A stretch of DNA of 64,000 bases from Pseudomonas asiatica (GCF_040214835.1 NZ_CP157874.1:3290001-3354000); one strand, 5' to 3'. Shown: positions 1-10,149, counted from the first letter of the stretch. Program-made: numbers and translations. The notes: a model not told the origin generated them from the sequence alone.

Positions 1-394
1 GCCCCAGCAGCAGGAACATGGTGGCGAATGCCGGTAGCCAGGTGGGCACATCCGGGTACCAGTACTGCACGAACCCCGCCACGACCACCACATCGCCCAC
101 CGCCGCGACCACCCAACTCAGCCAGTATGACCAGCTGAGGATGTAACCGGCCCTTGGCCCCAGATAGTTGTGCACCAGGTCGGCGAACGAGTCCATCTGC
201 AGGTTGGCCAGCAGCATCTCGCCCATGGCCCGCATGACGCAGAACACGAAAAAGCCGATGATGGCGTACACCAGGATGATCGACGTGCCGGACAGCGCAA
301 TGATCTTGCCCGAGCCCATGAACAGGCCGGTGCCAATTGCGCCACTGATCGAAATAAGCTGGATATGCCGGTTTTCCAGCCGGCGCTTGAGCAC
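1..394 (-). CDS. AAT-family amino acid permease, N-terminal part (cut by window edge)
   Basis: The reading frame translates to VLKRRLENRHIQLISISGA followed by GTGLFMGSGK and hydrophobic segments, the N-terminus of APC-superfamily AAT permeases (CycA, AnsP, ProY type) that import amino acids with protons. Only about 131 residues lie in the window. The listed start is a GTG at 394. A better start, ATG at 440 preceded by a strong Shine-Dalgarno sequence (GAGGT, 5 bases upstream), is one base out of frame, while the permease-like frame stays open upstream of the GTG (reading TQSAVPEDGR). So either GTG is used or the gene carries a small frameshift near its start. It is followed upstream by an Lrp-type regulator and arginine/ornithine catabolic genes, suggesting a basic or related amino acid as substrate (inference). 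Confidence 0.75.
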   Translation of the reverse strand, partial: MLKRRLENRHIQLISISGAIGTGLFMGSGKIIALSGTSIILVYAIIGFFVFCVMRAMGEMLLANLQMDSFADLVHNYLGPRAGYILSWSYWLSWVVAAVGDVVVVAGFVQYWYPDVPTWLPAFATMFLLLG

Positions 395-440
395 GCGGCC
401 ATCTTCCGGAACTGCGCTTTGCGCGTTGCACGTTTGCTGC

Positions 441-786
441 ATAGTTGACCTCTTATTCTTTTTTTTGTAAAACCTCAGCGCCCCGCGCCGCACCAGTTAG
501 TTGGCACTCAAGTGCAGGCTTTTAGTCATTCAATACTGTCGAAGCGTGGGTATTGAGACAGATGAAGAACAGTTCCCGATGCAACTTCGCAGCGGGCTTA
601 CTTATTCTATTGAAACGCACCAGAGTGGCGCGCCCGATACAGTCCCGCGAAAGCCGTTTCATTCTGCCAGCGGCCCGGGTCAAGCGGAACGCTACAGAAT
701 GCACACAGCCAAAGGGATTTTGTGCAGTGTGAAAAGCCTGGGTGACAGTTTGCACAATGCACCTGCCACAAGGCCTGACCCAGCGG
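441..786. other. Intergenic region, no gene recognised
   Basis: This 346-base gap separates the permease start from the 3' end of the Lrp-like gene. Near 441-451 it holds the Shine-Dalgarno sequence reading towards an ATG at 440, next to an A/T tract at about 452-470. It presumably carries the permease promoter. The short open frames here have no protein-like character and I see no repeat or RNA gene. Confidence 0.5.
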
Positions 787-1209
787 TCACATCTTGTAGG
801 TCGAGAGCAGGATGCTGGTCTCGGTGTTTTCGATGTGCGGTATCGAGCGGATGGTGTTCAACGCCCGGTCGAAGGCCTCGAGGGTGTCGGCACGCAGCTC
901 AGCCATCAGGTCCCAGCGGCCATTGGTGGTATGGATGGCCACCACGTTGGGATGCCCACGCAGCGCGTGCTTGACCTCTGCGGCGTGGTGGCCGCTGATG
1001 CCGATGCTGGTGATGGCCCGCACACCCTGCTCCAGCGCATCGGAGCGCAGGCGTACCGTGTAGCCGATGATCACGCCCTGCTCTTCGAGCCGGGTGATGC
1101 GGTTTTGCACGGTTGCCCTGGCTACCTTGAGCTTCTTCGCCAGGGTCAGCACGGGGGTGCGCGCGTTGTCCCGCAACAGCGCAATCAGTTCCCGATCGAT
1201 AGTATCCAT
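787..1209 (-). CDS. Lrp/AsnC-family transcriptional regulator
   Basis: The 140-residue protein has the usual Lrp/AsnC length. Residues 1-60 form the winged-helix HTH (LIALLRDNARTPVLTLAKKL, then ATVQNRITRLEEQGVI). Residues 65-140 form the RAM/AsnC ligand-binding domain that mediates octamer formation and amino-acid sensing. It is transcribed away from the ornithine cyclodeaminase gene across a 187-base region that must hold both promoters. Family members commonly control an adjacent divergent amino-acid catabolic gene, so it probably responds to arginine, ornithine or a related amino acid and controls ocd-ctlX and perhaps the permease. The effector is inference. Confidence 0.9.
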   Translation of the reverse strand: MDTIDRELIALLRDNARTPVLTLAKKLKVARATVQNRITRLEEQGVIIGYTVRLRSDALEQGVRAITSIGISGHHAAEVKHALRGHPNVVAIHTTNGRWDLMAELRADTLEAFDRALNTIRSIPHIENTETSILLSTYKM

Positions 1210-1396
1210 GGATGCCTGCCAAATAATCAGATTGCTATTTTGGGGTGGCAGATTGTCTAGAAAGTTGATGAAACTGGCAACCTGCTCTCTTCATCTTGAC
1301 GCAACCTTTCATCAAAATGTTCACGCCACTTCAACAATCTCAAGCGTTCACCCCGCAGGCCACTGGGGTGAAAGCGCAATAATAAGGTGCAAGAGC

Positions 1397-2449
1397 ATGA
1401 CGTATTTCATTGATGTTCCAACCATGTCGGACTTGGTACATGACATTGGCGTAGCGCCGTTCATTGGCGAACTGGCCGCAGCTATTCGCGAAGATTACAA
1501 ACGCTGGCAGGAGTTTGATAAATCCGCGCGTGTTGCCAGCCATTCGGAAGTCGGCGTGATCGAACTGATGCCGGTCGCCGACAACAGCCGTTATGCCTTC
1601 AAATACGTCAATGGCCACCCGGCCAACACCGCCCGCGACCTGCATACGGTGATGGCCTTCGGCGTGCTGGCCGATGTCGACACCGGCTACCCGGTGCTGC
1701 TGTCCGAACTGACCATCGCCACCGCCCTGCGCACTGCGGCCACCTCGCTGATGGCAGCGCAGGCGCTGGCCCGGCCGAACTCGCGCAAGATGGCGCTGAT
1801 CGGCAACGGTGCGCAAAGCGAATTCCAGGCACTGGCCTTCCACAAACACCTGGGCATCGAAGAAATCGTCGCCTACGACACCGACCCGCTGGCCACCGCC
1901 AAGCTGATCGCCAACCTCAAGGAATACAGCGGCCTGACCATACGCCGCGCCGGTTCGGTGGCAGAAGCGGTGAAAGGCGTGGACATCATCACCACGGTGA
2001 CCGCCGACAAGGCCTACGCCACCATCATCACCCCCGACATGCTCGAGCCCGGCATGCACCTGAATGCCGTGGGTGGCGACTGCCCGGGCAAGACCGAACT
2101 GCATGCCGATGTGCTGCGCAGCGCCCGGGTGTTCGTCGAATACGAGCCGCAAACCCGCATCGAAGGTGATATCCAGCAGTTGCCGGCGGACTTCCCGGTG
2201 GTCGACCTGTGGCGTGTGCTGCGCGGCGAGACCGAGGGCCGCCAGAGTGACGCCCAGGTCACCGTGTTCGACTCGGTGGGCTTCGCCCTGGAAGACTACA
2301 CCGTACTACGGTACGTACTACAGCAAGCCGATAAACGCGGCATGGGCAGCAAGATCGACCTGGTGCCTTGGGTGGAGGATGACCCCAAGGACCTGTTCAG
2401 CCATACCCGCGGTCGCGCTGCCCAAAGCCGCATCCGACGCGTTGCCTAA
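1397..2449 (+). CDS. ocd: Ornithine cyclodeaminase
   Basis: The 350-residue protein belongs to the ornithine cyclodeaminase / mu-crystallin family, which converts L-ornithine to L-proline and ammonia with bound NAD. Visible marks are the N-terminal substrate domain with KYVNGHPANT, the dinucleotide-binding segment MALIGNGAQSEFQALAF near residue 135, and the C-terminal LWRVLRGE region. The ATG at 1397 gives the family's normal N-terminus (MTYFIDVPTMSDLV); the open frame extends further upstream but that part is unrelated sequence overlapping the divergent promoter. ctlX starts 25 bases downstream on the same strand, so the pair is probably an operon for arginine/citrulline/ornithine use. Length and motifs fit true OCD better than alanine dehydrogenase relatives. 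Confidence 0.92.
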   Translation: MTYFIDVPTMSDLVHDIGVAPFIGELAAAIREDYKRWQEFDKSARVASHSEVGVIELMPVADNSRYAFKYVNGHPANTARDLHTVMAFGVLADVDTGYPVLLSELTIATALRTAATSLMAAQALARPNSRKMALIGNGAQSEFQALAFHKHLGIEEIVAYDTDPLATAKLIANLKEYSGLTIRRAGSVAEAVKGVDIITTVTADKAYATIITPDMLEPGMHLNAVGGDCPGKTELHADVLRSARVFVEYEPQTRIEGDIQQLPADFPVVDLWRVLRGETEGRQSDAQVTVFDSVGFALEDYTVLRYVLQQADKRGMGSKIDLVPWVEDDPKDLFSHTRGRAAQSRIRRVA

Positions 2450-2474
2450 CCCTGCTCCCAACCTGGTATTTCAC

Positions 2475-3428
2475 ATGGCATTTCCAACGCGTTCCATTCA
2501 GGCACCTGCAGCAGTGGTCATGGTCAGGCCGCATGCCTTCACCCCCAACCCGGAAACCGCAGCCGACAACTCGTTCCAGCGCAGCAACCCCGACATCGCC
2601 GCCCAGGCCCTGGCCGAGGTGGCACGCGATGAAGTCACCCAGGCTGCCGGCCGGCTCGAGGCCGAGGGCGTGCGGGTGCATCTGTTCGACGACTTCGGCG
2701 AGCACAACACCCCCGACTCGGTATTCCCCAACAACTGGTTCTCCACCCACCCTGGGGGGCACATCGCGATCTACTCGATGTACTCGCGCAACCGCCGCCG
2801 CGAACGGCGCGCCGATGTGATCGAGATGCTCAAGCACGAGTACCGGGTGCAGGATGTGATCGACTATTCGGGGCTGGAGCAGGACGAACTGTTCCTTGAA
2901 GGGACCGGCGCCATGGTCTTCGACCACCTGTCGCGGGTGGCCTATACCGCGCGCTCCAACCGCGCCGACCCGATTGCCCTGGAGCGCTTCAGTACGCACT
3001 TCAACTTCGAGCCGATGGTGTTCGACACCGCCGATGAACAAGGCACGCCGATCTACCACACCAATGTGCTGATGTGCGTGGCGACGGAGTTTGCGCTGGT
3101 GGGCTTTGGCACCTTCACCAACAAGGCGCGGGCCGAGGAAGTGCGCATGCGCCTGCTTGAGTCGGGCCGCGATGTGATCGACCTGAGCAACCGGCAGATC
3201 AGCCAGTTCGCCGGCAATGCCATCGAACTGTCCGGGCGTGATGGGCGCATCCTGGCGCTGTCACGCAAGGCCTTCGACAGCCTGACCGGCGAACAGCGCC
3301 AGCGCATCGAACGCTCGGCGCGGCTGGTGCCACTCGATGTACCGACCATCGAAATGGCAGGGGGCTCGGTGCGCTGCATGATTGCCGGGATACACCTGTC
3401 GCCAAGAATGACCGCTGCCTGCGCCTGA
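2475..3428 (+). CDS. ctlX: Arginine deiminase-related hydrolase CtlX (citrulline utilization)
   Basis: The 317-residue protein belongs to the guanidino-group-modifying (arginine deiminase / amidinotransferase) superfamily, CtlX type. Visible family elements are DNSFQ and FPNNWFSTH in the first third, LEGTGAMVFDH in the middle, the YHTNVLM stretch with a likely catalytic His, and GGSVRCMIAGIHL near the C-terminus with the expected nucleophilic Cys. CtlX is reported as a citrulline-utilization hydrolase, and its position directly behind ornithine cyclodeaminase fits a citrulline to ornithine to proline route. The start at 2475 is chosen for its spacing from ocd; an ATG at 2520 (MVRPHAF) is a shorter alternative close to the conserved block. 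Confidence 0.85.
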   Translation: MAFPTRSIQAPAAVVMVRPHAFTPNPETAADNSFQRSNPDIAAQALAEVARDEVTQAAGRLEAEGVRVHLFDDFGEHNTPDSVFPNNWFSTHPGGHIAIYSMYSRNRRRERRADVIEMLKHEYRVQDVIDYSGLEQDELFLEGTGAMVFDHLSRVAYTARSNRADPIALERFSTHFNFEPMVFDTADEQGTPIYHTNVLMCVATEFALVGFGTFTNKARAEEVRMRLLESGRDVIDLSNRQISQFAGNAIELSGRDGRILALSRKAFDSLTGEQRQRIERSARLVPLDVPTIEMAGGSVRCMIAGIHLSPRMTAACA

Positions 3429-3456
3429 CCCACGACCTTACTGGCTGACGCGGCCC

Positions 3457-4000
3457 TTGTAGGAGCGGCCTTGTGACGCGAAAGGGCCGCATAGCGGCCC
3501 CGGCAATCTCTGCAGCGACGCTGAAACCTGGGGCTGCTGCGCAGCCCTTTCGCGACGCAAGGCCGCTCCTACAAGGGATCGCGTGAGATTGCCAAATCCT
3601 GTATCGCCGCACAGATCGTCAGATCCCGCCACCTGCCAGCATCCACCCTCGGCCGGTGGACCACGTTCTTGTAGGAGCGGCCTTGTGTCGCGAAAGGGCC
3701 GCAAAGCGGCCCCGGCAATTTCTGCAGCGACGCTGAAACCTGGGGCTGCTGCGCAGCCCTTTCGCGACGCAAGGCCGCTCCCACAGGGATCGCGTGAGAT
3801 TGCCAAATCCTGTATCGCCGCACAGATCGTCAGATCCCGCCACCTGCCAGCATCCACCCTCGGCCGGTGGACGAGGTTCTTGTGGGAGCGGCCTTGTGTC
3901 GCGAAAGGGCCGCATAGCGGCCCCGGCAATCTCTGCAGCGACGCTGAAACCTGGGGCTGCTGCGCAGCCCTTTCGCGACACAAGGCCGCTCCTACAAGGG
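3457..4000. repeat. Three tandem REP-pair units (period about 211 bases)
   Basis: Three inverted REP pairs lie at about 3457-3576, 3669-3787 and 3880-4000. Each starts with (T)GTAGGAGCGGCCTTGTG or its GTGGGAG variant and ends with the reverse complement. The links between pairs are nearly identical, each containing GATCGTCAGATCCCGCCACC (at 3614 and 3825). The same 20-mer occurs a third time at 4037, where it is the end of the adjacent LysR gene. Spacings are 211 and 212 bases. The array was therefore made by tandem duplication of one REP pair together with part of the gene end. Confidence 0.9.
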
Positions 4001-4041
4001 ATCGCGTCAGATTGTAAAATCCTGCATCGCCGTACAGATCG

Positions 4042-4923
4042 TCAGATCCCGCCACCCGCAAGCAATTGCGTCATCACCTCGGCCAACGCCTTGACCATCA
4101 CATCCGCCGTCGGCCGGTGGACGATGACGATTTCGTAGCTGTCGACTTCCGGCAACCCTTGCCCTGCCCCCAGCACCCGGTGCTCGCCAGTGGCCGCCCG
4201 TGGCGGCAGCAGGCTGATACCCATGCCATCGGCGACCGCTGCCTGGATACCGCTGAGGCTGGAGCTGGTGAAGCTGATGCGCCAACGCCGGCCCATGCCT
4301 TCGATGGCGGTGATCATGTCGTCGCGGTACAGGCCACGGGGCGGGAAGGTCACCAGCGGGATCGGGTCCAGCTCGAAGGCGGGCGTGCGCGCGCTGTCGA
4401 TCCACTGCAGGCGTTCGGGCCAGCAGGCCACGCCTTCGCGGCTGTTGCGCCGCTGCTTGAGCAACACCAGGTCGAGCTCACCGTTGTCGTAGGCCTGGCT
4501 GAGGTCGCGGCACAGGCCGCTGGTCACTTCCAGCTTCACCTGCGGGTGCAGCCGGCTGAAGGCCGACAATGCATTGGTGGTACGCCCGCCCACGAAGTCC
4601 TCGGGCACGCCAAGGCGCACGGTCATGCCAACCATCGCCCCGGCCAAGGCTTCGAGCATCTGGTCGTTGAGGGCCAGCATGTGCCGGGCATAGCCGAGCA
4701 GGGTCTGCCCGGCGTCGGTCGGCAGCACGTCGCGATTGCCACGCACCAGCAGACGGTGGCCAACCATATCCTCCAGGCGGCGCACCTTCTGGCTGATGGT
4801 CGATTGGGTGGAGTGCAGCCGCGCAGCAGCCGTGGTGAAGCTGCCGCAATCGGCCACCACGACAATGGCACGCAACAGGTCGAGGTCGAACAGGGCCCTA
4901 TTCGATTTCACGCTGATGGACAT
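4042..4923 (-). CDS. LysR-family transcriptional regulator
   Basis: The 293-residue protein has LysR architecture. An N-terminal HTH covers about residues 10-70 (LLRAIVVVADCGSFTTAAAR and STISQKVRRLEDMVGHRLL), and a substrate-binding domain with type 2 periplasmic-binding fold covers about 95-290 (VRLGVPEDFVGGRTT, LVLLKQRR, GMGISLLPPRA). It lies 70 bases downstream of the gamma-glutamyltransferase gene on the same strand and may be co-transcribed with it; the regulated genes are unknown. The last five codons (GGGI and stop) lie inside a sequence copied twice in the REP array beyond the gene, so its 3' end has served as a substrate for tandem duplication. Confidence 0.9.
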   Translation of the reverse strand: MSISVKSNRALFDLDLLRAIVVVADCGSFTTAAARLHSTQSTISQKVRRLEDMVGHRLLVRGNRDVLPTDAGQTLLGYARHMLALNDQMLEALAGAMVGMTVRLGVPEDFVGGRTTNALSAFSRLHPQVKLEVTSGLCRDLSQAYDNGELDLVLLKQRRNSREGVACWPERLQWIDSARTPAFELDPIPLVTFPPRGLYRDDMITAIEGMGRRWRISFTSSSLSGIQAAVADGMGISLLPPRAATGEHRVLGAGQGLPEVDSYEIVIVHRPTADVMVKALAEVMTQLLAGGGI

Positions 4924-4993
4924 CTTGATATTCAACTTCTGAATGGCAAGACTGACTTCTACCACGCCACCTGCTGCACCGCAACGCGCACCG

Positions 4994-6784
4994 CTAGTCG
5001 CCGACTGCCACGCCTTCGCGCCGCGGGTCGGCACCGCCCGACCAACCCTCGCCACTGCGCTGGATGATCTGCATGCCACTGGTCATGGTCATCGGCGTCA
5101 CCTCATGCCCCCAGGCTGCCAACTGGCGGATCAGTGCCGGGCTGGCCAACCCCGCCTCTACTTCGGTGCCGGCATTGCGGCTGCCGAAGTTGGGCAGGCC
5201 GGCGGCCTGCTGCGGGTCGAGCTGCCAATCCAGCAGGCCGATCAGCGCCTTGTTCACGTAGCCGATGATCTGCGAGCCACCGGGCGAACCCAGGCTGGCC
5301 ACCAGCTCGCCGGAAGCTTGCGAGAACACCAGGGTCGGCGCCATGGCCGACAGCGGCCGTTTGCCCGGTTGCACCCGGTTGGCCACAGGCTTGCCTTGTT
5401 CCCGGGGGATGAACGAGAAGTCGGTCAGGTGGTTGTTGAGCAAAAAGCCCTTGACCATCAGGTGCGAGCCGAACGCCGCTTCCACCGAAGTGGTCATGGC
5501 CAGGGCCTGGCCGCGGTCGTCCACCGCGCTGAGGTGCGAGGTGGATATGCGCAGCGGCGAGCGGTCTGGCGCCAGGGCCAGATCGGCTCCCTGCGGCTGG
5601 CCCGGGCGGGCGCGTTTCATGCTGTACTCGCCGACCTGCGCAGCGCGGCTGGCCAGGTATGCGGAGTCGGTCAGGGCCTTGAGCGGCACCGGCACGTAAT
5701 CGCTGTCGGCCAGGTACTGGGCGCGGTCGGCATAGGCCAGGCGCTCGGCCTCGGCAACCAGGTGCACGGCCAGCGGCGGGGCTTCCAACCCGGCAACCGA
5801 CGAAGTGCGCAGCGGCCGCATGGCGGCAAGGTCGCGCTTTGGCGAAGCCCGTTGCAGTGCCTCCAAGATGCCCAGGGTCTGCAGCACCGTCACCCCGCCC
5901 GACGACGGCGGCGGCATGCCACAGATGCGCCAGGCCTTGTAGGGGCCGCACAGCGGCTCGCGCATCTTGGCCCGGTAATGCTGCATATCCTGCAACGACA
6001 GGTAGCCGGCATTGGCATGGCTGCGCACCTTGGCGACGATGGCTTCGGCGATCTCGCCGCTGTAGAACACTTCGGGGCCGTGCGCGGCAATCTGCTCGAA
6101 GGTTTGCGCAAGCTCGGGGTTGCGCAAGGTAGCCCCCACCGCCAGCGGCTTGCCCTGCTCATCCAGGAAGTAATGGGCCATGGCGGGTGAACGGGCAATG
6201 AACGGGTCGCCCGCCACCAGCGTGTGAAGGCGTTCGGAAACCGTAAAACCGTTACGTGCCAGCGCAATGGCCGGGGCGAACAGGTCGCGCCAGGGCAGCT
6301 TGCCGTGCTGCTCATGGGCCAGCTTCAGGGCACGCAGAACCCCCGGTACGCCCACCGAACGCCCGCCGATCTGCGCCGCCCTGAATGGCATCGGTGAACC
6401 ATCGGCTTGCAGGAACAGGTTTTCCGTCACCGCCGCCGGGGCTGCCTCGCGGCCATCGAACGCCTGTACGCGCTGCCCATCCCAGTAGAGGATGACCCCC
6501 CCACCGCCAATGCCGCTGGATTGCGGTTCGACCAGGGTCAGCACCATCTGCATGGCGATGGCCGCGTCGATGGCGCTGCCACCGGCACGCAGCATCGCCC
6601 GCCCCGCCTCGCTGGCCAGCGGGTTGGCAGCTGCAGCCATGTGCCGGCTGGCATGCACCGGCTGCAGGCCGGTGCGGTAGCCGGAGGCCAGTTCCGGTGG
6701 TGCGGGCAGCACCTGGTCGGCACAGGCCCAGCCACTGGCAGCTACCAGGCACAAGGCGCCCATCAGGGGGGTGGAGAATGTCAT
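4994..6784 (-). CDS. ggt: Gamma-glutamyltransferase (glutathione hydrolase)
   Basis: The 596-residue periplasmic Ntn-hydrolase cleaves gamma-glutamyl bonds in glutathione and related peptides. The N-terminus from 6784 (MTFSTPLMGALCLVAASGWA, ending CA-DQ) is a signal peptide, which is why this start is preferred to an ATG six codons upstream. Family marks are GIGGGGVILYWDG and AFDGREAAPAA in the large subunit, then ALAMTTSVEAAFGS, where the threonine of TTS should be the autoprocessing site and nucleophile, and GSPGGSQIIGYV in the small subunit. The length fits the unprocessed precursor. A LysR regulator gene follows on the same strand. It probably serves glutathione or gamma-glutamyl peptide scavenging. 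Confidence 0.93.
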   Translation of the reverse strand: MTFSTPLMGALCLVAASGWACADQVLPAPPELASGYRTGLQPVHASRHMAAAANPLASEAGRAMLRAGGSAIDAAIAMQMVLTLVEPQSSGIGGGGVILYWDGQRVQAFDGREAAPAAVTENLFLQADGSPMPFRAAQIGGRSVGVPGVLRALKLAHEQHGKLPWRDLFAPAIALARNGFTVSERLHTLVAGDPFIARSPAMAHYFLDEQGKPLAVGATLRNPELAQTFEQIAAHGPEVFYSGEIAEAIVAKVRSHANAGYLSLQDMQHYRAKMREPLCGPYKAWRICGMPPPSSGGVTVLQTLGILEALQRASPKRDLAAMRPLRTSSVAGLEAPPLAVHLVAEAERLAYADRAQYLADSDYVPVPLKALTDSAYLASRAAQVGEYSMKRARPGQPQGADLALAPDRSPLRISTSHLSAVDDRGQALAMTTSVEAAFGSHLMVKGFLLNNHLTDFSFIPREQGKPVANRVQPGKRPLSAMAPTLVFSQASGELVASLGSPGGSQIIGYVNKALIGLLDWQLDPQQAAGLPNFGSRNAGTEVEAGLASPALIRQLAAWGHEVTPMTMTSGMQIIQRSGEGWSGGADPRREGVAVGD

Positions 6785-6901
6785 CGTTGTGCTTCCCGCC
6801 ATTACCTATTCAGCAAGGCACTGTCTGTCATGCGCAAACTTAACTTCAAGCCCTGGCGTGTTTTTTCTAGGATGCGGGCAGGTCATCGAGGAGCCTGCCC
6901 C

Positions 6902-7552
6902 ATGCGTTCACTACTTGCTGCGATGCTGTTCGCCCTGTGCACCAGCCTTGCCGCCCACGCCGAGAGCACTGCCATGGACAACCGCCTGCACAATGCTGCC
7001 CGTCACGATGATGTGCGCACCCTGCAACAACTGCTGGCACAAGGTGCGCAGCTGGAGAGCCGTGACGAGCAAGGGCGCACTGCCCTGCTGGTGGCCACCC
7101 ATGGCAACCAGGTTGCGGCCGCGAAAGCGCTGATCGAGGCCGGTGCCGATGTGAATGCCAAGGACAACATCGACGACAGCCCGTACCTGTATGCCGGGGC
7201 ACGTGGCCTGAACGACATCCTGCGGCTGACCTTGAGCCACGGTGCCGACCTCAAGAGCACCAACCGGTATGGAGGCACTGCTCTGATACCCGCCGCCGAA
7301 CGCGGGCATGTCGAGACCGTGCAGTTGCTGATCGATGCCGGGGTGGACGTGAACCATCTCAACCGCCTGCACTGGACTGCGCTGCTGGAGGCGGTGATCC
7401 TCGGTGACGGCGGGCCACGGCATGTGGAGATCGTGCGCCGGCTGCTGGTGGCCGGGGCAGATAGGCAGATTGCCGACAAGGATGGGGTGACCGCGCTGGA
7501 GCATGCGCGGCAGCGGGGGTATCGGGAAATGGAGGCGTTACTGGCCCGCTAG
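6902..7552 (+). CDS. Secreted ankyrin-repeat protein
   Basis: The 216-residue protein begins with a signal peptide (MRSLLAAMLFALCTSLAAHA, cleavage before ES) and then consists of about five ankyrin repeats: LHNAARHDDVRTLQQLLAQG, GRTALLVATHGNQVAAAKAL, a middle degenerate repeat, GGTALIPAAERGHVETVQLL, and the last with DGVTALEHARQRGY. Ankyrin repeats mediate protein-protein binding, and periplasmic examples in pseudomonads are sometimes linked to catalase or stress functions (AnkB type). It is divergent from ggt with about 117 bases between. No catalytic domain is seen, and the partner is unknown. Confidence 0.85.
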   Translation: MRSLLAAMLFALCTSLAAHAESTAMDNRLHNAARHDDVRTLQQLLAQGAQLESRDEQGRTALLVATHGNQVAAAKALIEAGADVNAKDNIDDSPYLYAGARGLNDILRLTLSHGADLKSTNRYGGTALIPAAERGHVETVQLLIDAGVDVNHLNRLHWTALLEAVILGDGGPRHVEIVRRLLVAGADRQIADKDGVTALEHARQRGYREMEALLAR

Positions 7553-7571
7553 GCAATGCTGGCTTTCGAAT

Positions 7572-7769
7572 GCCGGGGCTGCTTTGCAGCCCAATCGCGA
7601 CACAAGGCCGCTCCCACATGTAATCGTTTGCCTCACAGGCGCTGCTGTACCTGTGGGAGCGGCCTTGTGTCGCGATTGGGCCGCAAAGCGGCCCCAGCAA
7701 TTTTGCAGGAATGCGAAGACCCTGGGGGCGCTTCGCGCCCCTTTCGCGACACAAGGCCGCTCCTACAGG
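7572..7769. repeat. REP elements (one single, one inverted pair)
   Basis: A single REP half (CACAAGGCCGCTCCCACATG end) lies at about 7572-7620 and an inverted pair (CTGTGGGAGCGGCCTTGTG ... reverse complement) at 7651-7769. The pair ends immediately beside the stop codon of pobA, between two convergent genes, where it can form a strong hairpin. Confidence 0.85.
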
Positions 7770-9017
<1,248 letters not shown>

Positions 9018-9129
9018 TTAGGGTTTGCCCTTGCATTTTTAATGGCAAAAACAGCCATTGAAGTGTGCTATTCCATACATAACCTGCACTTTTACAAAAA
9101 ACGTTCGATTAACGGACAGGCCTGCACGC

Positions 9130-10008
9130 ATGAAATCCACCCTCCCCGGCGTCCCCTTGTTCAAGCTGTATGGCGAAAACCAGCCCTGGCCCGGCACCGA
9201 CCTGCTGCACTGCGAGTCGATCCCGGCGCGTAGCCGTTTGCACCACTGGGAAATCAAGCCGCACCAGCATGCCGAGCTGTTCCAGTTGCTGTATGTGCAA
9301 CGCGGCCGGGCCGAGGTGGAGGTAGAGGGGGTGCGCAGCGCCATCAGCGAAGCGGCGATCCAGGTGGTGCCGCCGATGACCGTGCATGGCTTTCGCTTCA
9401 GCGCCGATATCCAGGGGCATGTGCTGACCTTTGGCACGGCACTGGTGGCCAACCTGGAGCAGCGCCTGGGCGCGCCGCTGGCGGTGCTGGCGAAGGCGGC
9501 GTGTTACCCGCTGGGCCGCGACCGGGTGCACCTGCGCAGCCTGATCGAGACCCTGCAGCAGGAGTACCAGGGCAACGCCCCGGCGCGGGCGGCACTGCTC
9601 GAGGCGCTGGTGACGGCTCTGATGGTGTGGATCAGCCGCCGCCAGCAGTTGGGGCAGCCGCCTCGCAACCGCGATGAACGCGACCGCCAGTTGCTGGGGC
9701 AGTACCTGCGCCTGGTCGAGGCGCATTACCGTGAGCACCTGTCGGTGGAGGAATTTGCCGCGCGGCTGAATATTCCGAGTTTGCAACTGAACCAGCTGTG
9801 CCGGGCGCTGAGTGGGCAGACCGCGCTGCAGGTGGTGCACCAGCGGTTGCTGCTGGAGGCGCGGCGCAACCTGATCTATACGCGGATGAGCATCGGGCAG
9901 TTGTCGGATAGCCTGGGGTTTACCAACCCCACCTATTTTGCCCGGTGGTTCAAGCGGTTGAGTGGGCAGACGCCGAATGGGTATCGCAGGTCGGGGTTGT
10001 CTGAGTAA
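9130..10008 (+). CDS. pobR: AraC-family activator of pobA (PobR/PobC type)
   Basis: The 292-residue protein has an N-terminal cupin-like sensing domain (about residues 25-110: HWEIKPHQHAELFQLLYVQR, VVPPMTVHGFRF) and a C-terminal AraC/XylS DNA-binding domain (about 190-285: YREHLSVEEFAARLNIPSL, then IGQLSDSLGFTNPTYFARWF). It is divergent from pobA with a 172-base shared promoter region. In Pseudomonas the pobA activator is of AraC type (PobR or PobC), unlike the IclR-type PobR of Acinetobacter, so a role as 4-hydroxybenzoate-responsive activator is well supported by context. Confidence 0.9.
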   Translation: MKSTLPGVPLFKLYGENQPWPGTDLLHCESIPARSRLHHWEIKPHQHAELFQLLYVQRGRAEVEVEGVRSAISEAAIQVVPPMTVHGFRFSADIQGHVLTFGTALVANLEQRLGAPLAVLAKAACYPLGRDRVHLRSLIETLQQEYQGNAPARAALLEALVTALMVWISRRQQLGQPPRNRDERDRQLLGQYLRLVEAHYREHLSVEEFAARLNIPSLQLNQLCRALSGQTALQVVHQRLLLEARRNLIYTRMSIGQLSDSLGFTNPTYFARWFKRLSGQTPNGYRRSGLSE

Positions 10009-10022
10009 CTTTTTCGCCTGTG

Positions 10023-10122
10023 CTGCCCTCTTCGCGGGTGAACCCGCTCCCACAGGGACGGCGGTGCCCTCAAGGCCTGTGCACTTCCTGTGGGAGCGGG
10101 TTTACCCGCGAAGAGGCCGGCA
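10023..10122. repeat. REP inverted pair, CTTCGCGGGT type
   Basis: Two inverted copies of a CTTCGCGGGTGAACCCGCTC / GAGCGGGTTTACCCGCGAAG palindrome are separated by about 33 bases. They lie between pobR and the liuR promoter. Confidence 0.85.
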
Positions 10123-10149
10123 CAGGCAACACACATCCCATGCCCCTGC

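Noticed and set aside
3457..4000. Regularly spaced repeats that might be read as a CRISPR array
   Set aside because: The repeats are inverted REP pairs with near-identical links, not direct repeats with unique spacers, and no cas genes are present.
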